NCBI RefSeq assembly: GCF_001050035.1
Contig: NZ_CVTA01000006.1
Location: 1 to 64,000 of the forward strand
Direction: 5' to 3'
Length of the DNA stretch: 64,000 nucleotides
DNA from: Mycolicibacterium komanii
GTDB taxonomy: Bacteria > Actinomycetota > Actinomycetes > Mycobacteriales > Mycobacteriaceae
Part shown: positions 42,333-51,686 of the stretch, in pieces
Numbering within the stretch: position 1 is the stretch's first letter
Layout of the letters: every line of letters starts with the position of its first letter
Notes under the pieces: generated by a model
Databases searched by the model: none
The model's input: the letters and a program-made list of their open reading frames with translations, nothing else
What the model was told of the DNA's origin: nothing
Translations under genes and position numbers: made by a program

Positions 42333-43902
42333 CGACGAGCTCCCCCACGGACAGGACCCGGTCGCCGATGGCGCGCACCGGGGTGCGGTGCCCGACGACC
42401 ACTACCGTCGCGCCGGTGCGCGCCCGATCGACGATCGCGTCGAGGACACGTGCTTCCATCGCCGCATCGAGGTGTGACGTCGGCTCGTCGAGCAGCAGCA
42501 CCGGCGCCGAGGAGCCCAGCGCCCGCGTCAACCCGAGCCGTTGGCGCTGGCCGAGGGACAGTCCCGTGCCATCTCGGCCGATCTCGGTGTCCAGGCCGTC
42601 GGGCAGCGTCGCGAGCACCTCGTCGAAACCGGCTGCGCGGCAGGCCGCTTCGAGGTCGGGTATGGGGCCGAAGAGTTCCAGGTTCTCGCGGACGCTACCC
42701 GGGACGAGCATCGGGCGATGCGGCAACCAGGCGACCTGGGCCCACCATGACGGCAGGTCGAGGTCGCCGACATCGACTCCGTCGATCGACACGTCGCCGG
42801 GGTGCAGGCCGAGAATCGTGTGCAGCAGCGTGGATTTCCCGGCACCGTTGGGACCGGTCAGCACCGTCACCCGGCCCGGCTCCGCGTCCGCGTCGAGCGC
42901 TCCGAGGTGGATGGTGGCCCCCGATGCGCGCACGACGCGGTCTCCCAGGCGATGGTGCGGCACGGTGTCGAGAAGCCGGAGCGCGGCGTCGGCGGCGGTT
43001 TTGCCTTCCTGCGCAGCGTGGAACTCCACCCCGACCCGCCGGAGCGGCCAGAACACCTCGGGTGCGAGCAGCAGTGCGGTCAGCCCCGCGGTCAGCGTCA
43101 TCTCGCCGAACACCAGCCGCAAGCCGATGCCGACGGCGACCAGCGCGACGCCCAAGGTGGCCAGCAGCTCCAGGACGAGCGCCGACAGGAACGCTATCCG
43201 TAGCGTGGCCATCGTCGAACGCCGATGCGCCGCAGCCAGTTCGGTGATTCGCATGACGGATCCCTCCAGGCGGCCCAACGCCCGCAGCGTCGGGATGCCC
43301 GCCACCAGGTCGAGCATCCGCGACTGCAGCGTGCTCATCGCCGCCAGGGCCGCCTCCGAGCGTTCCTTCGTCAACAGCCCGATCAACACCATGAAGATCG
43401 GGATCAGCGGCAGCGCGATCAAAACGATGAGCGCCGAACGCCAGTCGACCGCGGCGATCACCAGCACGGCGGCCGGGGTGAGGATGCCGGCGAGGAACAC
43501 CGCGGGAAGATATGCCGTCAGAAACGGTCGCAGACCGTCGAGCCCACGGGTGATCAGCGCGGCGGCGGTGTCGCGTTCGGCCGCGAGCAGGCGCGGCGGC
43601 AGCGCGGTGACCGCTCGCAGAACCTGACCGGACAGGTCGGCGATCACCTGAGTGGCGCCGGTCGACGCCAGCCTGCTCTGCAGCCACTGCGCGGCGGTAC
43701 GAATCGCCCACAGCCCCACCAATAGTGCGAGCGGACCGGCCCAATGCCGAAGGTGGCGGGTGCCGGGATCGGTGATGATCCCGGCCACGACATCGGCGAG
43801 TACCACCGCCGCGCCGATCGTCGCGCCGGTGATGAGCACCCCGCACACCACCGATGCGACCAGATAGCGCCGCATCGCCCGCGAGGTCCGCCACAGGTTC
43901 AT
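42325..43902 (-). CDS. cydD: Thiol/haem ABC exporter subunit CydD
   Basis: The product has 525 residues. The membrane domain spans about 1-310, including AALITRGLDGLRPFLTAYLPA, characteristic of CydD, and the ATPase follows. Walker A is GPNGAGKST, the signature LSLGQRQRLGL, and Walker B VLLLDEPTSHLD. It partners with CydC in exporting reductant for bd oxidase assembly. Its ATG overlaps the cydB stop (ATGA). Confidence 0.92.
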   Translation of the reverse strand: MNLWRTSRAMRRYLVASVVCGVLITGATIGAAVVLADVVAGIITDPGTRHLRHWAGPLALLVGLWAIRTAAQWLQSRLASTGATQVIADLSGQVLRAVTALPPRLLAAERDTAAALITRGLDGLRPFLTAYLPAVFLAGILTPAAVLVIAAVDWRSALIVLIALPLIPIFMVLIGLLTKERSEAALAAMSTLQSRMLDLVAGIPTLRALGRLEGSVMRITELAAAHRRSTMATLRIAFLSALVLELLATLGVALVAVGIGLRLVFGEMTLTAGLTALLLAPEVFWPLRRVGVEFHAAQEGKTAADAALRLLDTVPHHRLGDRVVRASGATIHLGALDADAEPGRVTVLTGPNGAGKSTLLHTILGLHPGDVSIDGVDVGDLDLPSWWAQVAWLPHRPMLVPGSVRENLELFGPIPDLEAACRAAGFDEVLATLPDGLDTEIGRDGTGLSLGQRQRLGLTRALGSSAPVLLLDEPTSHLDAAMEARVLDAIVDRARTGATVVVVGHRTPVRAIGDRVLSVGELVDA

Positions 43903-44945
43903 GGCCTGCGCCGCGTCAATCCCACGGGCTCGGGTATCCGGTCAGCCGAGATGCGTTGCCGGAAAACCCAATACGTCCAGCCCTGGTACAGCAGCACCAG
44001 CGGCGCGAACACCAGCGCGGCCCAGCTCATGATCGTCAGGGTGTACGGGCTCGACGCCGCGTTGTCGATCGTGAGGCTGTAGGCCGGGTCGATCGTCGAC
44101 GGCATCAGGTTCGGGTAGAGCACGCCGAAGAGCAGAACCACGACCGCCGCGACTGCGACCGTCGTGTACGCGAACGCCCAACCTTCTCCGACACCACGCC
44201 ACACCCGGACGGTGGCCGCCAGCTGCGCCAGACCGGCGACGACAAGCACGATCCACGTCCAGTCCTTACCGTGCTCGAGCTGCGTCCACAGCCCGAACGA
44301 GGCCAGTACCGCCGTTACTGGCAACGCCACCCGGCCCGCGAACCGCAGAGCCTCTTCGCGCACTGCGCCATCGGTTTTCAGCGCCACGAACACGGCACCG
44401 TGGAACAGGAACAGCCCGGCCGTGGCGACGCCGCCGAGCAATGTGTAGCCGTTGAGCAGGTCGCCGATCGACGCCTGCAGCCGCTTGTCGACGTCGATGG
44501 GAAGCCCGCGCACCAGCGCGGCGAACGCGACACCCCACAGCACGGCGGGCACCCACGATCCGGCGGCGATCCCGATGTCGGCCCAACGGCGCCACCCGGG
44601 GTCGTCGACCTTGCCGCGCCACTCGATCGCCACGACGCGCAGGATCATCGACACCAGGATCGCCAGCAGGGGCAGGTACAGGCCCGAGAACATCGTTGCG
44701 TACCAGTCGGGGAAGGCGGCGAACATGGCGCCGCCCGCGGTGATCAACCAGACTTCGTTGCCGTCCCAGACCGGGCCGATGGTGTTGAGCACCGCGCGTC
44801 GGTGCCGCTCGGCGTCCTGGCCCGCGCCGCGGCCGAACAACCCCATCAACATCCCGACGCCGAAGTCGAATCCCTCGAGGACGAAGAACCCGAGGAACAA
44901 CCCCGCCATCACGACGAACCACAGCTCTTGTAGCGCCATTGCCAC
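43899..44945 (-). CDS. cydB: Cytochrome bd quinol oxidase subunit II CydB
   Basis: A 348-residue membrane protein with about nine helices. Family motifs are LWFVVMAGLFLGFFVLEGFDFGVGML at the N-terminus, GPVWDGNEVWLITAGGAMFAAFP, and LPLLAILVSMILR. It stabilises the haem site of CydA and is needed for oxygen reduction at low oxygen tension. It starts 7 bp downstream of cydA and overlaps cydD. Confidence 0.95.
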   Translation of the reverse strand: MAMALQELWFVVMAGLFLGFFVLEGFDFGVGMLMGLFGRGAGQDAERHRRAVLNTIGPVWDGNEVWLITAGGAMFAAFPDWYATMFSGLYLPLLAILVSMILRVVAIEWRGKVDDPGWRRWADIGIAAGSWVPAVLWGVAFAALVRGLPIDVDKRLQASIGDLLNGYTLLGGVATAGLFLFHGAVFVALKTDGAVREEALRFAGRVALPVTAVLASFGLWTQLEHGKDWTWIVLVVAGLAQLAATVRVWRGVGEGWAFAYTTVAVAAVVVLLFGVLYPNLMPSTIDPAYSLTIDNAASSPYTLTIMSWAALVFAPLVLLYQGWTYWVFRQRISADRIPEPVGLTRRRP

Positions 44946-44952
44946 CAGCTCC

Positions 44953-46407
44953 TTAGTACGCGAACGACAACGGAGCCACCTCGTCGCTGCCGGGCGGTAG
45001 CGGGGCGGTGGGCTCCGAGTCGTGTTCCTGGGGCCCTTCGACGGTGTAGCGGCGGATGAGCCAGAACCAGATGACCGCGAGCACCGCGTAGATCGCCGTG
45101 AACGCGACCAGTGAAAGGACGACCATGCCGACCGAATGTCCGGAGACCCCCTCGGCGACGGTCAGCCGGATCATCGGGTCGCCGGTCGGGTTCGGCACGA
45201 CGACCCAGGGTTGGCGACCCATCTCGGTGAACACCCACCCGGCGCTGTTGGCCAGGAACGGTGCGGGCATCGCGACGAGTGCGAAGCGGGAAAGCCAGCG
45301 AGAGAGAGGAATCCGGCCGCGGCGCGTCAGCCACAGCACCGCGACCGAGAACAGTACCGGCACCGCCAGCAGGCCGATCATGGCGCGGAACGACCAGTAC
45401 GTCACGAACAGGTTGGGCCGGTAGTCACCGGGCCCGAACTTCTCCACGTATTGGCTCTGAAGGTCTTTGACGCCTTCGAGGCGCACCCCCTCGAACTCGC
45501 CTTTGGCCAGGAACGGCAGCACGTAGGGGACGTCAATGAGGTGGACGACGCTGTCGCAGTTGTTGTGGGTGCCGACCGTCAGGATGGAGAAGTCCGGATC
45601 GGTTGCGCTGTGGCACAAGGATTCTGCCGACGCCATCTTCATCGGCTGCTGCTCGAACATCAGCTTGCCCTGAACGTCGCCGGAGGCGACGAGGCCGAGC
45701 GTGGCCGCCAGCACGACGATGGACCCCAAGACCGCGGCGGGCCGGAACATGGTCTGCGCCTCGTCGCGGTTGTCGTTACGCGCGCGGATCATCCACCAGA
45801 CGCACACACCGGCGACGAAGGTCCCTGCGGTGAGGAACGCCCCGAACACCGCGTGCGTGAATGCGGCCAACGCGGTGTTGTTCGTGAACAACGCGACGAT
45901 GCTGGTCAACTCCGCACGACCGGTCTCCGGGTTGAGTCGGGCGCCGACGGGATGCTGCATCCACGAGTTCGCGGCGATGATGAAGAACGCCGACAGGTTC
46001 ACCGCGACGGCCACCACCCAGATGCAGGCGAGGTGGACGAGGCGGGGGAGCCGGGTCCACCCGAAGATCCACAAGCCGAGGAACGTCGACTCGAAGAAGA
46101 AGGCGGCCAGGCCCTCCATCGCCAGCGGCGCGCCGAAGACGTCCCCGACGAACCGCGAGTACTCGCTCCAGTTCATGCCGAACTGGAACTCCTGGACGAT
46201 GCCTGTGGCCACGCCCAGGGCGAAGTTGATCAGGAACAGCTTGCCGAAGAAGCGGGTGAGGCGATACCAGGACGTGTTGCCGGTGAGCACCCACGCGGTC
46301 TGCATGACCGCGATCAGCGGCGCCAGCCCGATGGTCAGCGGAACGAAGATGAAGTGGTAGACGGTGGTGATCCCGAACTGCCACCGCGACACATCGAGCG
46401 CGTCCAT
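44953..46407 (-). CDS. cydA: Cytochrome bd quinol oxidase subunit I CydA
   Basis: The product has 484 residues. It carries haems b558, b595 and d and oxidises menaquinol. H18 in FGITTVYHFIFVPLTIGL is the conserved N-terminal haem ligand region. SAGWVFTEMGRQPWVV is the family C-terminal motif. The Q-loop is short, as usual in actinobacteria, compared with about 520 residues in E. coli. A GGAGAGGG ribosome-binding site lies just upstream of the ATG. A CRP-like site and a sigma-70-type promoter precede it, fitting induction in low oxygen or energy stress. Confidence 0.96.
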   Translation of the reverse strand: MDALDVSRWQFGITTVYHFIFVPLTIGLAPLIAVMQTAWVLTGNTSWYRLTRFFGKLFLINFALGVATGIVQEFQFGMNWSEYSRFVGDVFGAPLAMEGLAAFFFESTFLGLWIFGWTRLPRLVHLACIWVVAVAVNLSAFFIIAANSWMQHPVGARLNPETGRAELTSIVALFTNNTALAAFTHAVFGAFLTAGTFVAGVCVWWMIRARNDNRDEAQTMFRPAAVLGSIVVLAATLGLVASGDVQGKLMFEQQPMKMASAESLCHSATDPDFSILTVGTHNNCDSVVHLIDVPYVLPFLAKGEFEGVRLEGVKDLQSQYVEKFGPGDYRPNLFVTYWSFRAMIGLLAVPVLFSVAVLWLTRRGRIPLSRWLSRFALVAMPAPFLANSAGWVFTEMGRQPWVVVPNPTGDPMIRLTVAEGVSGHSVGMVVLSLVAFTAIYAVLAVIWFWLIRRYTVEGPQEHDSEPTAPLPPGSDEVAPLSFAY

Positions 46408-46434
46408 CTCACCCTCTCCCGTGGCTGTGGCACC

Positions 46435-46479
46435 AGCCTACGACAGGGTGTAGTAGACGTCAGTGTGGGCTAGCTCACC
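46435..46479 (-). promoter_or_regulatory. cydA promoter with CRP-like site
   Basis: On the minus strand, CTGACG (46463-46458) and TAGGCT (46440-46435) are 17 bp apart. TGTGG-GCTAGC-TCACC (46464-46479) agrees with TGTGA-N6-TCACA at 8 of 10 half-site bases. Its centre lies about 43 bp upstream of the predicted start point, an activator position. It overlaps the last codon of the HdeD gene. Confidence 0.5.
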
Positions 46480-47072
46480 GACTGCTCAGCCGCAGGTGAA
46501 GTGGCCGATCCGGGGGCGCCGAGATCCTTGGAGGCCTTGCGGATGCCGAAGGCCGTCACGATCTCGAAGACGCCGATCACGATCAGCGAGATACCGGCCA
46601 CCACGGTCAGGATCGCCAGCGACTCGAACGGGGACGCGAGCATGATCACGCCCGCGATCAGGCTGACCACGCCGACGAAGATCTCCCATGCGCGGCCGGG
46701 CAGCGTCGGGTCGCTGATCGCCGACACCGCCGTGGCGACACCACGGAAGATGAAGCCGATGCCGATCCAGATCGCCAGCAACAGGATCGACTCCTGCAGG
46801 CTGCGGAAGCACAGCACCGCCAGGATCAGGGCCGCGGCACCCGAGATGAACAACAGGACCCGGCCGCCGGCCGAGACATGGAGACTGAACGCGAAGATCA
46901 CCTGCGCGATACCGGCGACCAGCAGGTAAGCGCCGAAGAAGATCGCCGCGATCACGATGGTCTTACCCGGCCACAACCAAACGGCTACGCCGAGCGCTAC
47001 CGCGAGGAGTCCGGAGACCAGGGTTGTTTTCCAGAGATGCCGCAGCAAGCTGGGCGGGGCGGTGCTAGTCAT
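46470..47072 (-). CDS. HdeD-like (DUF308) membrane protein
   Basis: The product has 200 residues with six membrane helices, beginning near residue 15 and ending near 180. The repeated pattern GVAVWLWPGKTIVIAAIFFGAYLLVAGIAQVIFAF matches the HdeD/DUF308 family. In E. coli HdeD is linked to acid resistance; the mycobacterial role is unknown. ATG 47072 is preferred over a longer start at 47231 because the upstream part is polar and lies in the gap before the ABC operon. It lies 62 bp upstream of cydA on the same strand. Confidence 0.82.
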   Translation of the reverse strand: MTSTAPPSLLRHLWKTTLVSGLLAVALGVAVWLWPGKTIVIAAIFFGAYLLVAGIAQVIFAFSLHVSAGGRVLLFISGAAALILAVLCFRSLQESILLLAIWIGIGFIFRGVATAVSAISDPTLPGRAWEIFVGVVSLIAGVIMLASPFESLAILTVVAGISLIVIGVFEIVTAFGIRKASKDLGAPGSATSPAAEQSVS

Positions 47073-47253
47073 TGGCGCAGTGTGGCATAGCTGAACGGAA
47101 GGGATCGTCGCATTTCGATATCGATTCGACCCCCAGTCCCCAAATCGGCACGCAAGCACGCGTTTGGTTCCCCTGCCGCGGCGTGTGCTCTCTACTACTG
47201 TTCCGTTACCGGTGCTTGGTGCCGGTTCCACGACGTAGAAAGTAGGGGCATCC

Positions 47254-48180
47254 GTGTTAGGTGACTGTCACAACCGTCGAGGTAGATTCTGGCGCTTCGC
47301 AGTCGTATTCGCTGCGTCCGGTGTGCTGGCGCTGTCCGGGTGCGCCAGTGGCGAAGGGGGCGGCGGCGGTGGTGATTCCACCAGCGCACCGGCGACGGTC
47401 TCGGCGGCCAAGGTCGACGAGATCGCCAATACCGTTCCGGAGGCCATCAAGTCGTCAGGGAAGCTGGTCATCGGCGTCAACATTCCCTACGCGCCCAACG
47501 AATTCAAAGATCCCAACGGAAAGATCGTCGGCTTCGACGTCGATCTGATGAACGCGATCGCGGCCACGCTCGGGTTGACGCCCGAGTACCGGGAATCGGA
47601 TTTCGCGAAGATCATCCCGTCGATCCAGGGTGGCACCTACAACGTCGGGATGTCGTCGTTCACCGACACCAAGGAACGTGAGAAGACGGTCGATTTCGTC
47701 ACCTACTTCAATGCGGGCACGCTGTGGGCGCAGCGGCCGGGCTCGCAGATCGACCCGAACAACGCGTGCGGCAAGAAGGTCGCGGTGCAGGCCACCACCA
47801 CACAAGAGGCCGAAGAACTTCCGGCGAAGAACAAGGCGTGCATCGATGCCGGCAACCCGCCGATCGAAATCGTTCCGTTCGACGGGCAGGACGCCGCCAC
47901 CAACGCGGTGGTGCTCGGGCAGGTGGACGCGATGTCGGCGGATTCCCCGGTGACCTCGTACGCGATCAAGCAGAGCAACGGCAAACTCGAACCCGCCGGT
48001 GACATCTTCGACTCGGCGCCGTACGGCTGGCCGGTGCAGAAGGGATCGGCGCTCGCCCAGTCGTTGCAGAAGGCGCTCGAGCATTTGATCAAAGAGGGCA
48101 CATACCGCGAAATCGCCGCCAACTGGGGCGTCGAGAACGGAATGATCGACAAGCCAGTCATCAACGGCGCCGTGTCGTAA
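47254..48180 (+). CDS. Glutamate/polar amino acid ABC transporter substrate-binding lipoprotein
   Basis: A 308-residue periplasmic-binding-protein-like lipoprotein. The signal peptide ends with lipobox LSGC (C30), followed by a Gly/Ser-rich linker. The binding domain belongs to SBP family 3 (LVIGVNIPYAPNEFKDPNGKIVGFDVDLMNAIA, GMSSFTDTKEREKTVDFV). Family 3 proteins bind glutamate, glutamine or other polar amino acids. A Cys pair (NACGK and KACIDAG) may form a disulfide. The start is GTG 47254 with TAGGGG 7 nt upstream. It begins a transporter operon that seems to continue into a two-component system. Confidence 0.9.
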   Translation: MLGDCHNRRGRFWRFAVVFAASGVLALSGCASGEGGGGGGDSTSAPATVSAAKVDEIANTVPEAIKSSGKLVIGVNIPYAPNEFKDPNGKIVGFDVDLMNAIAATLGLTPEYRESDFAKIIPSIQGGTYNVGMSSFTDTKEREKTVDFVTYFNAGTLWAQRPGSQIDPNNACGKKVAVQATTTQEAEELPAKNKACIDAGNPPIEIVPFDGQDAATNAVVLGQVDAMSADSPVTSYAIKQSNGKLEPAGDIFDSAPYGWPVQKGSALAQSLQKALEHLIKEGTYREIAANWGVENGMIDKPVINGAVS

Positions 48181-48190
48181 AGGACGTTTC

Positions 48191-49123
48191 ATGACCGATG
48201 TCGACACGCCGTCACCCGTAGCCCCGGCCGCCATCGACGCGGTGCCCCTGCGCCATCCGTGGCGGTGGGTGGCGGCGGTCGTCATCGTCATACTCGTCGC
48301 CCTGTTCCTCTACGGCGCGGCGACCAACGAGTCCTACCGCTGGTCGACGTACTGGGAGTACCTGTTCAATGAGCGGGTGCTGAAGGTCGGTGTCCTCAAC
48401 ACGCTGCAACTGACCATCTACTCGATGGTGCTCGCCATCGCACTCGGCGTGCTGCTCGCGGTGATGCGGCTGTCGCCGAACCCGGTGTTGAAAGCCGTTG
48501 CGTGGGTGTATCTGTGGATCTTCCGCGGCACCCCGGTGTACGTGCAGCTGGTGTTCTGGGGGTTGTTGCCGACGATCTACCAGAACATTCAGCTGGGCGT
48601 GCCGTTCGGGCCCTCGCTGCTGCAGGTGAACTTGCAATCGCTGTCGATCCCGTTCCTGCTGGCGATTCTCGGTCTGGCGCTCAACGAGGCCGCGTACATG
48701 GCCGAGATCATCCGTGCGGGAATCAGTTCCGTGCCCGAAGGTCAAGCGGAGGCGTCGACGGCGCTGGGCATGTCGTGGGGGATGACCATGCGGCGCACGG
48801 TCCTTCCGCAGGCGATGCGGGTGATCATCCCCCCGACCGGCAACGAGGTGATCAGCATGCTGAAGACCACCTCGCTGGTGACCGCGGTGCCGTTCACGTT
48901 GGACCTGTACGGCATCACCTCGCGTGAGATCGCCGCGCGCATCTTCGAACCCGTGCCGCTGCTGCTGGTCGCCGCGACGTGGTACCTGGCGATCACCAGC
49001 GTGCTGATGGTCGGCCAGTACTACCTCGAGCGGTATTACTCGCGCGGTGCGTCGCGCAAGTTGACCACCAAACAACTCGAGGCGCTGGCCAAGGCGCAGA
49101 CGCTGGGGGAGGCGCACCCGTGA
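48191..49123 (+). CDS. Polar amino acid ABC transporter permease
   Basis: The product has 310 residues with membrane helices from about residue 27. The HisM/GlnP-type EAA loop reads [50 protein letters not shown] is the family region before it. It probably forms a homodimer, since only one permease gene is present. The ATG at 48191 follows the binding-protein stop by 10 bp. The stop overlaps the ATPase GTG. Confidence 0.92.
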   Translation: MTDVDTPSPVAPAAIDAVPLRHPWRWVAAVVIVILVALFLYGAATNESYRWSTYWEYLFNERVLKVGVLNTLQLTIYSMVLAIALGVLLAVMRLSPNPVLKAVAWVYLWIFRGTPVYVQLVFWGLLPTIYQNIQLGVPFGPSLLQVNLQSLSIPFLLAILGLALNEAAYMAEIIRAGISSVPEGQAEASTALGMSWGMTMRRTVLPQAMRVIIPPTGNEVISMLKTTSLVTAVPFTLDLYGITSREIAARIFEPVPLLLVAATWYLAITSVLMVGQYYLERYYSRGASRKLTTKQLEALAKAQTLGEAHP

Positions 49124-49881
49124 CACCGATGGTCAAGGCCGAGGCCGTCTGCAAGAACTTCGGTGCGCTGGAGGTGCTCAAGGGCATCACGCTCGAGATC
49201 GGTCGCGGCGAGGTGCTGTGCATGGTCGGGCCGTCCGGTTCGGGCAAGTCGACGTTCCTGCGCTGCATCAACCACCTCGAACAGGTCAACGCGGGGCGCC
49301 TGTACGTGGACGGCGAACTGATCGGATACCGCGAGCGCGGCAACAAACTTCACGAGATGCCCGCTCGGGAGGCGGCCCGTCAGCGCCGCGACATCGGCAT
49401 GGTGTTCCAGCACTTCAACCTGTTTCCGCACCGCACGGCGCTGGAGAACATCGTCGAGGCGCCCATCCACGTCAAGCGCGTCAAGAAGGACCAGGCGATC
49501 GCTCGCGCCCGAGACCTGCTCGACCAGGTGGGCCTGTCCGCCAAGGCCGACGCCTACCCCGCCCAGCTGTCCGGAGGCCAGCAGCAACGCGTCGCGATCG
49601 CCCGCGCACTGGCGATGAGCCCCAAGCTGATGCTGTTCGACGAACCCACCTCGGCGCTCGACCCCGAACTCGTCGGCGAGGTGCTCGAGGTGATGAAAAA
49701 GCTTGCGGCCGAAGGCATGACGATGGTGGTGGTGACACACGAGATGGGGTTCGCCCGCGAGGTGGCCAACCATCTGGTGTTCATGGACGGCGGGGTGGTC
49801 GTGGAGAGCGGGCCGCCGCGCGAAGTGCTGTCCAACCCGAAACACGAACGCACGAAGGCGTTTCTGTCCAAGGTGCTGTAG
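49120..49881 (+). CDS. Polar amino acid ABC transporter ATP-binding protein
   Basis: The product has 253 residues of the GlnQ/GltL type. Walker A is GPSGSGKST, the Q-loop lies in [12 protein letters not shown], the signature is [15 protein letters not shown], Walker B is [14 protein letters not shown], and the switch His is in VVTHEMGFA. The GTG at 49120 overlaps the permease stop. The histidine kinase gene starts 4 bp after its stop. Confidence 0.93.
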   Translation: MTPMVKAEAVCKNFGALEVLKGITLEIGRGEVLCMVGPSGSGKSTFLRCINHLEQVNAGRLYVDGELIGYRERGNKLHEMPAREAARQRRDIGMVFQHFNLFPHRTALENIVEAPIHVKRVKKDQAIARARDLLDQVGLSAKADAYPAQLSGGQQQRVAIARALAMSPKLMLFDEPTSALDPELVGEVLEVMKKLAAEGMTMVVVTHEMGFAREVANHLVFMDGGVVVESGPPREVLSNPKHERTKAFLSKVL

Positions 49882-49885
49882 ACAG

Positions 49886-51013
49886 ATGCCGGCCAGTACC
49901 CCGGATCCCGCCACACCGTTGTGGCGCGCGGCGCAGGTCTTCCGCTTGCTCAGTTGCCTCTACGCCCTCGGTTTCCAGGTGTCGGTGAACCCCGACCTGG
50001 ACCGGCCCGGGCTGGCGTGGGCGCTGTTCGCCGTGCTGATCGGGTGGAGTGCGCTGTGCGCGGTGGCCTATCTGCAGGGGTTCGGCCGACGCCCGGCCTG
50101 GGTGCTGGCCGAGATCGCAGTGGTTGTGGCATTGGTCCTGTCGACCGAGCTGGTCGCCTCGTCGCAGTGGGCGTTCGACAACCAGTCCTGGCCGACGACG
50201 TTGTGGGCAACCAACGCAACGATTTCGGCGGCGATCGTCGCCGGGCCGATTGCGGGCATGTTCGCCGGGGTGGCGGTGATGGTCGCCAGCACCCTCGTCA
50301 AGGGGTTCATCAACTACGACGTCTGGCGCAATGCGACGATCGTCATCGAGCTCGCGGTCGGCCTCGCCGTGGGCATGGCCGCGCAGACCGCGCGGCGGGC
50401 GCATACGGAACTGGAGCAGGCCGCGCGGTTGGCGGCGGCCCACCAGGAGCGGGAGCGCTTGTCTCGCGAGGTGCACGACGGTGCCATCCAGGTGCTCGCG
50501 CTGGTGTCGCGCCGCGGCCGCGAAATCGGCGGCGAGACGGCCGAACTCGCCGAACTCGCCGGCCAGCAGGAGCGTGCGCTGAGGCGGCTGGTCAGCTCCG
50601 GTGAGAGCGAACCCCGCGTCGGGGCGATGACCGACGTCGGCGCGCTGTTGCGGCAGCGTGCGTCGGACCGCGTCTCGGTCAGCCTGCCCGCCGATCCCGT
50701 TCTGCTCGATGCCGTCGTCGCCACCGAGTTGTCGGCTGCCGTCCTCAACGCGCTGGACAATGTGGTCGCCCACGCCGGACCGGACGCGCACGCCTACGTG
50801 TTGCTCGAAGACCTCGGTGACGCGGTCACGGTCAGCATCCGGGACAACGGCATGGGCATTCCAGAGGGGCGGCTGGAGGAGGCGGAGCGGGAGGGCCGCA
50901 TCGGCATCTCGAAATCCATTGTGGGACGGATGAAGTGGCTCGGGGGGAGCGCCAAGCTGATCACCGGGCCGGAGAGCGGGACGGAATGGGAACTGACGCT
51001 GCCCCGACGGTGA
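49886..51013 (+). CDS. MacS-like sensor histidine kinase
   Basis: The product has 375 residues. Five or six membrane helices fill residues about 15-165, followed by a helical linker and HisKA_3-type H-box RLSREVHDGAIQVLAL with phosphoacceptor H197. The HATPase part has an N-box (LNALDNVVAHAG), a G1 box (DNGMGIP) and a second Gly box (GIGISKSIVGRM region). The family of this sensor is MacS-like (DUF5931), whose ligands are unknown. It lies 4 bp after the amino acid transporter ATPase. It overlaps the regulator gene by 28 bp, so transporter, sensor and regulator form one apparent transcript. Confidence 0.85.
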   Translation: MPASTPDPATPLWRAAQVFRLLSCLYALGFQVSVNPDLDRPGLAWALFAVLIGWSALCAVAYLQGFGRRPAWVLAEIAVVVALVLSTELVASSQWAFDNQSWPTTLWATNATISAAIVAGPIAGMFAGVAVMVASTLVKGFINYDVWRNATIVIELAVGLAVGMAAQTARRAHTELEQAARLAAAHQERERLSREVHDGAIQVLALVSRRGREIGGETAELAELAGQQERALRRLVSSGESEPRVGAMTDVGALLRQRASDRVSVSLPADPVLLDAVVATELSAAVLNALDNVVAHAGPDAHAYVLLEDLGDAVTVSIRDNGMGIPEGRLEEAEREGRIGISKSIVGRMKWLGGSAKLITGPESGTEWELTLPRR

Positions 51014-51642
51014 TGGTCGTCGACGACCATCCGATCTGGCGTGATGCGGTGGCCCGGGACCTCGCCGAGGACGGTTTCACCGTCGTCGCCACCGCCGACG
51101 GGGTGGGCTCGGCGCGGCGCCGCGCGGCGGCGGTCCAGCCCGACGTCGTGGTGATGGATATGCGGCTCGACGACGGTGACGGCGCGCAGGCGACCGCGGA
51201 AGTGCTTGCCGTGTCGCCGTCGTCGAAGATCCTGGTGCTGTCGGCGTCCGACGAGCGGGAGGACGTGCTCGAGGCGGTGAAGGCCGGGGCGACCGGTTAT
51301 CTGGTGAAGAGCGCGTCGAAGCAGGAACTCGGCGACGCGGTGCGCGCCACCGCCGAGGGCCGGGCCGTGTTCACGCCCGGCCTGGCGGGGTTGGTGCTCG
51401 GCGAGTACCGGCGGATCGCCCAGAATCGCGGCGAAGGGCTACAAACGCCGAGTTTGACCGACCGGGAGACCGAGATCCTTCGCTACGTCGCCAAGGGTTT
51501 GACCGCCAAGCAGATCGCCGCGCGACTGTCGCTGAGCCACCGCACGGTCGAGAACCACGTGCAGGCCACGTTCCGCAAGCTGCAGGTCGCCAACCGCGTC
51601 GAGCTGGCGCGCTACGCGATCGAACACGGGTTGGACGAGTAG
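50986..51642 (+). CDS. NarL/LuxR-family response regulator
   Basis: The product has 218 residues. The receiver domain has the acidic pair in VVDDHP, phosphoacceptor D58 in VVVMDMRLDD, and a Lys in YLVKSASK. The LuxR-type HTH is at about 153-210 (LTDRETEILRYVAKGLTAKQIAARLSLSHRTVENH). The ATG at 50986 has GGAGAG at good spacing. A GTG at 51010 overlapping the kinase stop is an alternative start. It is the cognate partner of the MacS-like kinase. Targets are unknown; the adjacent transporter is an obvious candidate. Confidence 0.88.
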   Translation: MGTDAAPTVMVVDDHPIWRDAVARDLAEDGFTVVATADGVGSARRRAAAVQPDVVVMDMRLDDGDGAQATAEVLAVSPSSKILVLSASDEREDVLEAVKAGATGYLVKSASKQELGDAVRATAEGRAVFTPGLAGLVLGEYRRIAQNRGEGLQTPSLTDRETEILRYVAKGLTAKQIAARLSLSHRTVENHVQATFRKLQVANRVELARYAIEHGLDE

Positions 51643-51686
51643 TCCTACTCATCCGCTGAGGCCGCCGCGCCTGTGACGATGGCTGC

